From an uncultured Alistipes sp. (GTDB lineage: Bacteria; Bacteroidota; Bacteroidia; Bacteroidales; Rikenellaceae), in contig CAJTLJ010000009.1 in the NCBI GenBank assembly GCA_910577475.1, positions 1-64,000 of the forward strand: a stretch of DNA of 64,000 nt. Reading direction: 5' to 3'. Under the pieces are notes generated by a model that was given only the letters and a program-made list of their open reading frames with translations, had not been told where the DNA came from and ran no database searches. This document shows, piece by piece, positions 17,483 to 25,498 of this stretch (the stretch's first letter is position 1; each line of letters opens with the position of its first letter). The translations under genes were made by a program, and so were the position numbers.

Positions 17483-18501
17483 ATGGCAAAACTCTTATCT
17501 TGGATCGATAACGCAAAGGCAATCTGCATGATTTGCGTGTTTATTTTGCATTCCGAGGCGTATTATGGTTTCGGAAGTGTGTCGTACGGCATATTGTTCA
17601 AGCCTTTCTATGTAAATGCCTTCTTCTTTATCAGTGGCTATTTGTTCTTTGGCAAGTGGCTCAATGTTAGCGCGCTAACAGTAGAGGGGGGGGGTATTTG
17701 AAGGCACTCGAGAATGCGGTGTGCAGATTGATGATCCCGTCGCTGATATTCTCTGTAATCGTATTTATCCCGAAAACGGTTTTCCACAGCGAGGACTTGA
17801 ATATCATGTCGTTCGTGACGCATGTGTTCGGAGGCATAAGTTATTGGTTTACTTCAGCCCTGTTCGTGGCACAGATAGTTTTGCTCACATTGGTAGTGAC
17901 GTTGCAACGAAAAGATATTTGGACATACCTGCTCTGCAGCGTATTTCTGTTTGCGATCGGGTGGTATCTCAACTGTATTCGTACTGATAATAACGCTGAG
18001 GCGTTCTTGCCCTGGTTTTGGAAGACGGGAATCGAATATACGTTATTCATGGCTTTGGGAGGAGTGTATATGAAATACGAGGACCGCATACATGCAAGGA
18101 GAAAAGTCATCTTGACACTATCGGCTATCGTATATGTAGTGGCGACGATCATGGCGTTTCGTGGAGTTGGATTCCAGCTGATGGGACTCGGCGGTCGGTG
18201 CGATTTGCCCGGAGCCATATGGATAGCATCGGGTATCGCTCTGATCATTGCTTTATGCCGTTACATCGAACATAACCGTTTTTTGTCGTTCATCGGGCAA
18301 AATTCAATCGTATTCTATTTCTTTTCGGGTGTGTTTCCCGCCTTTATCGGAATGGTGGCACGGCATATTTTCAGTGACGGAAATTACATCGTGACTATCG
18401 CGGTGGCTGCCTTGTCGATAGCTTTGGCGTGGATTGTCACAATGATTATTATCAGGTATTTGCCTTTTCTTATTGATATACGTAATATAAAACGAGGTTA
18501 G
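17483..18501 (+). pseudogene. Membrane acyltransferase 3 family, interrupted at a G9 tract (phase-off)
   Basis: The first frame starts at the ATG at 17483 with KLLSWIDNAKAICMICVFILHS and continues to AFFFISGYLFF, both typical acyltransferase-3 segments, then stops just after nine G. The second frame continues at the same point as YLKALENAVCRLMIPSLIFSV and runs to 18501 with several more membrane helices. One extra G or two fewer would give one frame of about 339 or 338 residues. As read the gene is off, in the same way as the acyltransferase at 4801. The product would acylate the polymer or its precursor. A GT4 gene starts three bases after the stop. Confidence 0.8.
17686..17694 (+). repeat. 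Poly-G tract, G9, at acyltransferase frameshift
   Basis: Nine G followed by TATTTG. G10 or G7 would join the two halves as E-G-G-G-Y-L or E-G-G-Y-L. Here the surrounding sequence is less AT-rich than at the first tracts. Confidence 0.9.
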
Positions 18502-18504
18502 ATT

Positions 18505-19737
18505 GTGAAGGAGAAGATATTTGTGTCTGGGTATGCCTGCGAGCCGGGACTCGGAAGCGAGATAGGTGTGGGCTGGCACTGGGTGCTGGAAATGTCGAAG
18601 TATTTCGAACTCTGGGTATTGACCCGCGAGAGCAACCGTCATACGATAGAGCCCTGGATTGCGGAACACCCGGAATACAGCGGTATACATTTCCTGTATT
18701 ACGACTGGCCGAGATGGGCCCGGTTCTGGAAGAAGGGGCTGCGCGGAGTGCGTACCTACTACAACATCTGGCAGATCTGCACCAACGGCATCGTGAAACG
18801 GACCATGCAGGAGAATGATATCGAGATTTTTCATCACCTGACCTACGGAAACGTACTGTGGAAAGTGAGCTCTTACGGACGAACGCGCTTTTTCGTCTGG
18901 GGACCTGTCGGCGGATTGGAGACGGTTCCGGCGGAGTATTCCAGTTTTTACGACAGACGTTCGCGCCTGATCGAAAAGCTGCGTCGTTTCGTTGTGCGGA
19001 TGACGAAATGGAACCGGGGTTTCCTCCGCAACTGCAAACATGCCGATCTGATTTTGTGCAAGACGGAGATCACGCGCAGCCGGATACCCGCGCGATATGC
19101 GGACAAGGCGATTCCGTTTACGGATGTTGCTGCCGATGTCGTTCCGCAGAGCCGGATTTCGGGAAACGGGTCCGGCGTTACGCGCTATATTACGGTGGGA
19201 CGTCTGGATGCGTGGCGGGGATTCGATCTGGCCATTGAGGCGATAGCTGATGCAGCGCAGAAGAACCCGGCCGTTCGATTGATAATCGTAGGCGACGGAC
19301 CCGATAAGATTCGCCTGAAGAAAATCGTCGCGGAACGCGGGTTGGGCGAGATCGTCTTTTTTGCCGGCAAGGTTTCGATGGAGGGTTATCGCAAACTGAT
19401 GCAGGAGTCCGACGTCGTAGTGAATGCGGCCCTGAAAGAGGGGGCCGTAACCGTGTCGTTCGACACCATGGCTTCGGGAAAACCGTTGATCTGTTTGGAT
19501 ACCACAGGTTATACGCGCTATTTTACGAATGAATATGCAATTCTGATTCCCCGGGTCGGGCGGCAGGAGGTAGTTCGCCGTATGGCGGATGCGATGCTGC
19601 GTTTGACGGATCCCGTCCAACGCGAGCAGTTGGGAAGGAATGCTCTCGAAGCGTCCTCCCGTTTCTCGTGGGAGAACCACGGCAAGGAGATCCGCGATGC
19701 GATAACCGCCGCTTACACATCTTATTCCACCAAATAG
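18505..19737 (+). CDS. GT4 family glycosyltransferase
   Basis: A 410-residue GT-B transferase with a GTG start three bases after the acyltransferase stop. The N-terminus KIFVSGYACEPGLGSEIGVGWHWVLEM is the acceptor loop seen in a subgroup of GT4 enzymes. The mid-region FVWGPVGGLETVP and the donor half YITVGRLDAWRGFDLAIEA (near residue 231), LIIVGDGPDKIRLKK and KEGAVTVSFDTMASGKPLI (near 312) complete the fold. In the last of these a valine-threonine pair replaces part of the more usual EGFG motif, so the donor may be unusual. Composition here is close to the chromosome average. Confidence 0.83.
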   Translation: MKEKIFVSGYACEPGLGSEIGVGWHWVLEMSKYFELWVLTRESNRHTIEPWIAEHPEYSGIHFLYYDWPRWARFWKKGLRGVRTYYNIWQICTNGIVKRTMQENDIEIFHHLTYGNVLWKVSSYGRTRFFVWGPVGGLETVPAEYSSFYDRRSRLIEKLRRFVVRMTKWNRGFLRNCKHADLILCKTEITRSRIPARYADKAIPFTDVAADVVPQSRISGNGSGVTRYITVGRLDAWRGFDLAIEAIADAAQKNPAVRLIIVGDGPDKIRLKKIVAERGLGEIVFFAGKVSMEGYRKLMQESDVVVNAALKEGAVTVSFDTMASGKPLICLDTTGYTRYFTNEYAILIPRVGRQEVVRRMADAMLRLTDPVQREQLGRNALEASSRFSWENHGKEIRDAITAAYTSYSTK

Positions 19738-19741
19738 TTTT

Positions 19742-20842
19742 ATGAACGTCGAATCTGTTTTGGACCGGATCCTGATAAAGGATTCGGGAGCCCCCTTTTA
19801 TCGATTCTCCAATTCGGACGGCAAAGTCTGGCTGATGCCCGTTCGGAATATGCGTATCGCGATGAATCTGTATCAGCCGAGCGGTCGGAACGGGAAGGCG
19901 ATGAAGGCTCTTTTCCCGTGGCTGCATCGTGTGCCCTTGGTTCGGAAAGCCGCTCATGCTCAGAAAGCCCGTTATGCTCTGAACGAGGAGTTGAGGCAGC
20001 TCCTCGTCCGCATTTTTCAGGAACCCGATCTCGAATTTTCCGTGTTTTGCGGCACCCCGAGCGTGCATCGCAAAATCACGATGCAAATCAGTTGCGGAAG
20101 CCGAATTCTGGGTTATTGCAAGGCGACGGAAAGCGAGGAAATCGCAGCTTTGTTCCGGGGCGAGGCGGAGATGCTGAACGATCTGCACCGCAAAGGCATA
20201 CAAGATGTGCCGGAATGTCTGTTTTGCGGCGACACGGATCGGAAAGTGACTTTGTTCGTCCAAAGTACTGCGAAGACTTCACGGTCGCTTGTTCTGCATG
20301 AGTGGACAGAACTGCATACCGCTTTTTTGGAGAATCTCTACGCACGTACGCGGGAGAGGATGCCTTTCGAGCAGAGCGATTATTATCGGACGCTGAACGA
20401 ATTGTTGGAGCATGAGGAGTGGCTTCCCGCAGCGGACCGGCCGCTGATCGGACGAATCGTCCGCGAGGTTCTCTCCCGTTTTCGGGGTCGTCAGGTCGAC
20501 TTTTCGGCCTATCATGCCGATTTTACGCCGTGGAACATGTTCGGGCAGGACAGCCGGCTGTTCGTGTTTGATTGGGAGTATGCCCGCAGGAGCTATCCGC
20601 CCATGCTCGACCGATATCATTTCTTCCTGCAAACGGCTCTTTTCGAAAAGGGTTGGCAACTGGACGATATCGCTGCCTATCTCCGGTCGGAGGAGGGACG
20701 CTGGGCGGATCCGGAGGCGTTGACACTCTATCTGCTGGACATGATCGCCCGGTTCACCATCAGGGAGAAGGGGCGGATAACGGGAGATATTGCGCACTCC
20801 ATGGAGATTTGGACGGGTATTTTGAAAAATCTGCAGATATGA
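19742..20842 (+). CDS. Aminoglycoside phosphotransferase-fold kinase of a glycan locus
   Basis: A 366-residue protein. Its C-terminal half shows the APH/choline-kinase catalytic loop YHADFTPWNMF near residues 257-267, followed by VFDWEYA near 275. These are the catalytic aspartate with its downstream asparagine, and the metal-binding aspartate. The N-terminal 180 residues are less conserved and have no signal peptide, so it is cytoplasmic. Related kinases phosphorylate small alcohols, sugars or choline. In this context it may phosphorylate a sugar or a glycan intermediate. It ends with an ATGA overlap with the next GT4, so it belongs to the same operon. Its substrate is unknown. Confidence 0.65.
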   Translation: MNVESVLDRILIKDSGAPFYRFSNSDGKVWLMPVRNMRIAMNLYQPSGRNGKAMKALFPWLHRVPLVRKAAHAQKARYALNEELRQLLVRIFQEPDLEFSVFCGTPSVHRKITMQISCGSRILGYCKATESEEIAALFRGEAEMLNDLHRKGIQDVPECLFCGDTDRKVTLFVQSTAKTSRSLVLHEWTELHTAFLENLYARTRERMPFEQSDYYRTLNELLEHEEWLPAADRPLIGRIVREVLSRFRGRQVDFSAYHADFTPWNMFGQDSRLFVFDWEYARRSYPPMLDRYHFFLQTALFEKGWQLDDIAAYLRSEEGRWADPEALTLYLLDMIARFTIREKGRITGDIAHSMEIWTGILKNLQI

Positions 20843-21930
20843 AACGGATCGTCTGTTTTCATCTTTACAACGATTACAGCGGCAGCCCCAAGGTGCTGCA
20901 TATGGTGCTCGGAGGGTTGATCGAAAAGGGTTGCCGGATCGATCTGATCTCTTCGGACGGCGGCGTGCTGAACGAACTGGACGGAAGTCCGGCTTTCCGA
21001 AGATACTCCTATTCGTATCGTTTTTCCGAGAATCCGTTGATCGTAATGATGCGGTATGTGTGGATTCAGGTTTACACATTCCTGTTCGCCTTCCGCTATC
21101 TTTTCACCCGAAAGACGGTTTTCTATATCAATACGCTGTTGCCGGTCGGTCCGGCGCTGGCCGGCCGGATCATGGGGAAACGGGTGGTCTATCACTATCA
21201 TGAGAATGCTTTTGTGAAAGGGGCTTTTTACCGAACGCTGTCATGGTTGATGCAACACCTGGCCCATGAGATCATCTGCGTATCGGCCTATCAGGCTTCG
21301 TTCCTGAAACGGAAAGAGTGTGTCACGGTCATTCCCAATGCGTTGCCGCGTGATTTCGTGGCCCGGCTGCATCCGAATATTCCGGCCGCCTTCGAACGAA
21401 AAACGGTGCTGATGCTCTCTTCGCTGAAGGGGTATAAGGGCACTGCAGAGTTCCTCGACCTGGCAGAAAAGCTGCCACAGTACCGTTTCCTGCTGGTTAT
21501 CAACGACAGCCGGGAGAATGTCGACGAGTTCATGAGAAAACGGTATCCCGGAGCCGGCAGCCGGCCGGCGAATGCGGCGGTATATCCCCGGCAGAACGAT
21601 GTCGCGGAGTTTTACGGCAGGGCGTCTTTGGTCCTCAGTCTCTCGGATAAAACGAAATTTATCGAAACCTTCGGGCTGACCGCCTTGGAGGCCATGACGG
21701 CCGGATTGCCGGTTATCGTCCCCACGGCAGGCGGTATCGCCGAGATGGTGGAGGATGGCAGGAACGGCTATCGGATCGACGTGCAGCAGCTCGGGCTCAT
21801 TGCCGCGCGTATCGACGAAATCCTGTCGAATCCCGATCTGTATGGCGGATTGGCGGAGGGGGCTTTGTCGGTCTCCCGGAAATACAGCGCCGAAGCCATG
21901 TACGACGGCATCCTGTCGGCGTTGGCCTGA
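20839..21930 (+). CDS. GT4 family glycosyltransferase
   Basis: A 363-residue GT-B transferase starting at the ATG that overlaps the kinase stop by four bases; the open frame continues upstream but only as a shadow of the kinase gene. Visible motifs are YNDYSGSPKVLHMVLGGL near the N-terminus, RVVYHYHENAFVKGAFYR near residue 115, VLMLSSLKGYKGTAEFLDL near 193 and ETFGLTALEAMTAGLPVIVPT near 275, the conserved donor-binding glutamates. No homopolymer tract is seen. Confidence 0.85.
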   Translation: MKRIVCFHLYNDYSGSPKVLHMVLGGLIEKGCRIDLISSDGGVLNELDGSPAFRRYSYSYRFSENPLIVMMRYVWIQVYTFLFAFRYLFTRKTVFYINTLLPVGPALAGRIMGKRVVYHYHENAFVKGAFYRTLSWLMQHLAHEIICVSAYQASFLKRKECVTVIPNALPRDFVARLHPNIPAAFERKTVLMLSSLKGYKGTAEFLDLAEKLPQYRFLLVINDSRENVDEFMRKRYPGAGSRPANAAVYPRQNDVAEFYGRASLVLSLSDKTKFIETFGLTALEAMTAGLPVIVPTAGGIAEMVEDGRNGYRIDVQQLGLIAARIDEILSNPDLYGGLAEGALSVSRKYSAEAMYDGILSALA

Positions 21931-21997
21931 CGGCAGCGGATTCGACGATTGTTGAAGAAACTTCGAATATTTAATTTATACTCAATCTTTTATTCTT

Positions 21998-23065
21998 ATG
22001 AAACAAGTAGCGGTCGTGGGAACGCAGGGCGTTCCGGCGAGTTACGGTGGTTTTGAAACGTTGGTGGAGAATATCATCGGTGAGAACTGTCCTTCGGATA
22101 TTCGATATACGATATTTTGCAGCAGCAGGGATTCGGCTGTCCGGATGGAGAATTACAAGGGGTGCCGATTGAAATACATTCCTTTGCATGCGAACGGCAT
22201 GCAGAGCATCCCGTACGATATCTGGTCGCTGATCCGGGTTATCCGAGGCTACGATGTGATTCTCGTACTGGGTACCTCGGGATGCAGCTTTCTGCCCGTA
22301 TTCCGGCTGTTCTGCCGGAAACGGCTGATCGTCAACATCGACGGGCTCGAACACCGGCGCGCCAAGTGGGGAAGCCTGGCCCGCCGGGTCCTGCGCTTCT
22401 CGGAGGCGATGGCGGTGCGCTTCGCCGACGTGGTGATCGCCGACAACAAGGGCATTCAGGACTACGTGCACGAGACCTACCGCAAAGAGGCGGAGCTGAT
22501 CGCCTACGGCGGAGATCACGTGTACCGCGATGTGCCGGAGGAGGTTCAGGCCAAGCACCTCGCAACCTACGGACTGACACCCGGCCGCTATGCGATTACG
22601 GTCTGCCGCATCGAACCCGAGAACAACTGCCACGTGACGCTGGAGGCCTTCGCGCACAGCGGGAAGAAGCTGGTCTTCATCGGGAACTGGGATCGCAGCG
22701 CCTACGGGCGCGATCTGAAGAGCCGATACCGCAACGATCCCGACATCCTCTTGCTCGATGCCATCTACGATCTGGACATCCTCTATTCGCTGCGGGCGAA
22801 CGCCGGGATATACATCCACGGACACAGCGCCGGAGGTACGAATCCGTCACTGGTGGAGGCCATGTTTTTCGGACATCCGATCATCGCCTACGATGTGGTC
22901 TACAACCGGGAGACGACCCGGAATCAGGCCTACTATTTCGCCGATGCCGAGAGCCTGCGCAAGCTACTCGCGCGGCCGGACCTGGACGGTGACGCGATGA
23001 AGCGCATAGCCGAGGAGGAGTACACCTGGAAGCACATTTCCAGCCAATATTGCGAACTCTACTAA
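21998..23065 (+). CDS. DUF1972 / GT4 glycosyltransferase (rhamnosyltransferase-like)
   Basis: A 355-residue protein opening with KQVAVVGTQGVPASYGGFET, the signature of the DUF1972 N-terminal domain. It continues with the GT4 donor domain (VCRIEPENNCHVTLEAF near residue 200, HGHSAGGTNPSLVEAMFFGHPIIAY near 275). Members of this group in Bacteroidetes loci often transfer rhamnose or a similar 6-deoxysugar, in line with the rfbB tail at the start of the window, but the donor is inferred. It is the last gene of the locus: a strong terminator hairpin follows at 23131. The 67 bases in front hold no terminator. Confidence 0.83.
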   Translation: MKQVAVVGTQGVPASYGGFETLVENIIGENCPSDIRYTIFCSSRDSAVRMENYKGCRLKYIPLHANGMQSIPYDIWSLIRVIRGYDVILVLGTSGCSFLPVFRLFCRKRLIVNIDGLEHRRAKWGSLARRVLRFSEAMAVRFADVVIADNKGIQDYVHETYRKEAELIAYGGDHVYRDVPEEVQAKHLATYGLTPGRYAITVCRIEPENNCHVTLEAFAHSGKKLVFIGNWDRSAYGRDLKSRYRNDPDILLLDAIYDLDILYSLRANAGIYIHGHSAGGTNPSLVEAMFFGHPIIAYDVVYNRETTRNQAYYFADAESLRKLLARPDLDGDAMKRIAEEEYTWKHISSQYCELY

Positions 23066-23130
23066 AGGTATTAAGGATATCGAACGGTTCGAGTGGAAAT
23101 GGTAGGTTCCGGCCCGCTCCGTTTGCATCG

Positions 23131-23159
23131 AAAACCGACGATTTTCGTCGGTTTTTTTT
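23131..23159 (+). terminator. Rho-independent terminator ending the glycan locus
   Basis: The stem AAAACCGACG pairs with CGTCGGTTTT around an ATTTT loop and runs into eight T. It separates the polysaccharide locus from the GH97 gene. Confidence 0.85.
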
Positions 23160-23202
23160 GTTCATGGGGACGATCTTGTCCAGCCGTATGCGCGAAAATC
23201 GT

Positions 23203-23210
23203 TATATTTG
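23203..23210 (+). promoter_or_regulatory. Bacteroidetes -7 element (TATATTTG)
   Basis: A match to TAnnTTTG 31 bases before the GH97 start. A TTG lies upstream but with spacing longer than the usual 19-21, so only the -7 box is claimed. Confidence 0.5.
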
Positions 23211-23241
23211 TACTTGAATACAACCTAAAACAAAACTCCGA

Positions 23242-25434
23242 ATGAAGAAACATTTGATTGCATGGATCGGGTGCCTGCTCGTGTCGGGTGCGACGGCTCA
23301 GACGTTGACCTCGCCGGACGGCAACCTGACGATGAATTTCAGTCTGGCCGAGGGGGGAGAGCCCCGCTACGAATTGAGCTACAAAGGGCACGAGGTGATA
23401 CGCCCGAGCCGTCTGGGCATCGAGCTGAAGGGGGGCATGAAGCAGACAACCTTCTCGCTGGACACTCCGGGGCGTCCGATCGATCCCCGAACGACGCTCT
23501 ACAGCGATTTCGAGGTGGCTTCGACCGCTTCGACCTCCTGCGACGAGACCTGGCAGCCGGTATGGGGCGAGGAGGCGGAGATCCGCAACCGCTACAACGA
23601 GCTGCTCGTGACTCTTCGCCAGCCGGCCACCGGGCGTGTGATGGCGGTGCGTTTCCGGCTCTTCGACGACGGCCTCGGATTCCGGTACGAATTTCCCGAG
23701 CAACCCGATCTGATCTATTTCGTCATCCGCGAGGAGCGGACGCAGTTCGCCATGACCGGCGACCACACGGCGTGGTGGATTCCCGGCGATTACGACACGC
23801 AGGAGTACGACTACACCCGCTCGCGGCTCTCCGAGATCCGCGGCCGCATGGGAGGTTCGGTCACCGACAACCTCGCGCAGACCTCCTTCTCGTCAACGGG
23901 GGTGCAGACCTCGCTGCAGCTCAAGACCGACGAGGGCATCTACATCAACCTGCACGAGGCGGCGCTGGTGGACTATCCCTGCATGCACCTGCTGCTCGAT
24001 GACAAGAACTTCGTTTTCGAATCGTGGCTGACCCCCGATTCCCGGGGCGACAAGGGCTACATGCAGGCGCCCTGCCACACACCCTGGCGCACGATCATCG
24101 TGTCGGACGACGCCCGCGACATCCTCGCTTCGCGCATGACGCTCAACCTGAACGAGCCCTGCAAGATCGAGGATACGTCGTGGATCCATACCTGCAAGTA
24201 CGTCGGCGTATGGTGGGAGATGATTACGAGCCGTTCGACCTGGTCCTACACGAATGACGTGCCGGCCGTGCAGCTGGGCGTCACGGACTACTCGAAGCTC
24301 CGTCCGCACGGACGTCACGGAGCGACGACCGAACACGTGAAGGAGTACATCGACTTCGCCGCCGAGCACGGGTTCGATGCCGTACTGGTCGAGGGCTGGA
24401 ACGAAGGCTGGGAGGACTGGTTCGGCAAGTCGAAGGATTACGTCTTCGATTTCGTGACCCCCTATCCCGACTTTGATGTCGAGGAGGTGCACCGCTACGC
24501 CTCCGGCAAGGGGGTGAAGATCATCATGCACCACGAGACCTCGGCCTCGGTCCGCAACTACGAGCGCCATCTCGACCGGGCTTATCAGTTCATGCGCGAC
24601 AACGGCTACGACGCCGTGAAATCGGGCTACGTGGGCAGCATCATTCCGCGCGGCGAGAACCACTACAGCCAGTGGATGGTCAACCACTACCAGTATGCGC
24701 TGGAGAAGGCGGCCGACTATCGGATCATGGTCAATGCCCACGAGGCGGTCCGTCCTACCGGCCTGTGCCGCACGTGGCCCAACCTGATCGGCAACGAGTC
24801 GGCACGCGGTACGGAGTATCAGGCGTTCGGCGGTTCGAAGCCCGAGCATGTCTGCGTGCTGCCCTTCACCCGGCTGATCGGAGGTCCGATGGACTATACG
24901 CCCGGTATCTTCGAGCAGGATATCTCGAAGATCAACCCGCGCAACCGTTCGCATGCCAACTGTACGATAGCCAACCAGCTGGCCCTCTATGTCACCATGT
25001 CGTCGCCCCTGCAGATGGCGGCCGACCTGCCCGAGAACTACAACCGTTTCCTCGACGCCTTCCAGTTTATCAAGGACGTGGCGCTGGACTGGTCGGAGAG
25101 CCGCTATCTGGAGGCCGAGCCGGGTGAATACGTCACCGTGGCGCGCAAGGCGAAGGGGTCGGGCGAGTGGTTCGTGGGCTCTACGGCCGGCGGCGAGCGC
25201 ACGTCGCGGATCGCGTTCGACTTTCTGGAGCCCGGAAAGAGCTATGTCGCCACGATCTATGCCGATGCTCCCGATGCGCACTACCGCACCAATCCGCAGG
25301 CCTACGTGATCCGCAAGGCGGTCGTGACCTCGAGGTCGCAGCTCGTGCAGTTCGTCGCGGCCGGCGGCGGATACGCGGTCTCGCTGAAGGAGGCGACCGA
25401 CAAGGCGCAGACGAAAGGGCTGAAGCGGTTGTAA
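23242..25434 (+). CDS. GH97 glycoside hydrolase, inverting type (SusB-like)
   Basis: A 730-residue secreted enzyme with a signal peptide (about 19 residues, ending GATAQ). After a beta-sandwich N-terminal domain comes a catalytic barrel with VLVEGWNEGWEDW, MHHET, NAHEAVRPTG and NLIGNESARGTEY. The glutamates at about 432, 501, 519 and 525 are each seven residues before the known SusB positions 439, 508, 526 and 532, which serve as catalytic base, acid and calcium ligands in the inverting alpha-glucosidase. I therefore expect an inverting alpha-glycosidase acting in the periplasm. It is monocistronic as far as can be seen, between two terminators, and no SusC/D genes are near. Confidence 0.9.
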   Translation: MKKHLIAWIGCLLVSGATAQTLTSPDGNLTMNFSLAEGGEPRYELSYKGHEVIRPSRLGIELKGGMKQTTFSLDTPGRPIDPRTTLYSDFEVASTASTSCDETWQPVWGEEAEIRNRYNELLVTLRQPATGRVMAVRFRLFDDGLGFRYEFPEQPDLIYFVIREERTQFAMTGDHTAWWIPGDYDTQEYDYTRSRLSEIRGRMGGSVTDNLAQTSFSSTGVQTSLQLKTDEGIYINLHEAALVDYPCMHLLLDDKNFVFESWLTPDSRGDKGYMQAPCHTPWRTIIVSDDARDILASRMTLNLNEPCKIEDTSWIHTCKYVGVWWEMITSRSTWSYTNDVPAVQLGVTDYSKLRPHGRHGATTEHVKEYIDFAAEHGFDAVLVEGWNEGWEDWFGKSKDYVFDFVTPYPDFDVEEVHRYASGKGVKIIMHHETSASVRNYERHLDRAYQFMRDNGYDAVKSGYVGSIIPRGENHYSQWMVNHYQYALEKAADYRIMVNAHEAVRPTGLCRTWPNLIGNESARGTEYQAFGGSKPEHVCVLPFTRLIGGPMDYTPGIFEQDISKINPRNRSHANCTIANQLALYVTMSSPLQMAADLPENYNRFLDAFQFIKDVALDWSESRYLEAEPGEYVTVARKAKGSGEWFVGSTAGGERTSRIAFDFLEPGKSYVATIYADAPDAHYRTNPQAYVIRKAVVTSRSQLVQFVAAGGGYAVSLKEATDKAQTKGLKRL

Positions 25435-25445
25435 CCGGTCTGCAT

Positions 25446-25488
25446 AAAAAAATAGCGGGACGCAAATGGCGTCCCGCTATTTTTTTTG
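25446..25488. terminator. Bidirectional terminator between convergent genes
   Basis: A long stem (ATAGCGGGACGC with its complement, AAAT loop) has A residues on the left and eight T on the right. It can end both the GH97 gene and the convergent DUF4861-like gene. Confidence 0.85.
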
Positions 25489-25498
25489 TTCGAAAACC

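Noticed and set aside
18304..19680. A 458-codon open frame on the - strand
   Set aside because: Antisense to a GT4 gene whose motifs are clear; no recognisable protein features.
1..23160. Invertible promoter typical of Bacteroides capsule loci
   Set aside because: I saw no pair of inverted repeats flanking a consensus promoter inside the window; the locus start lies upstream, so it cannot be ruled out there.
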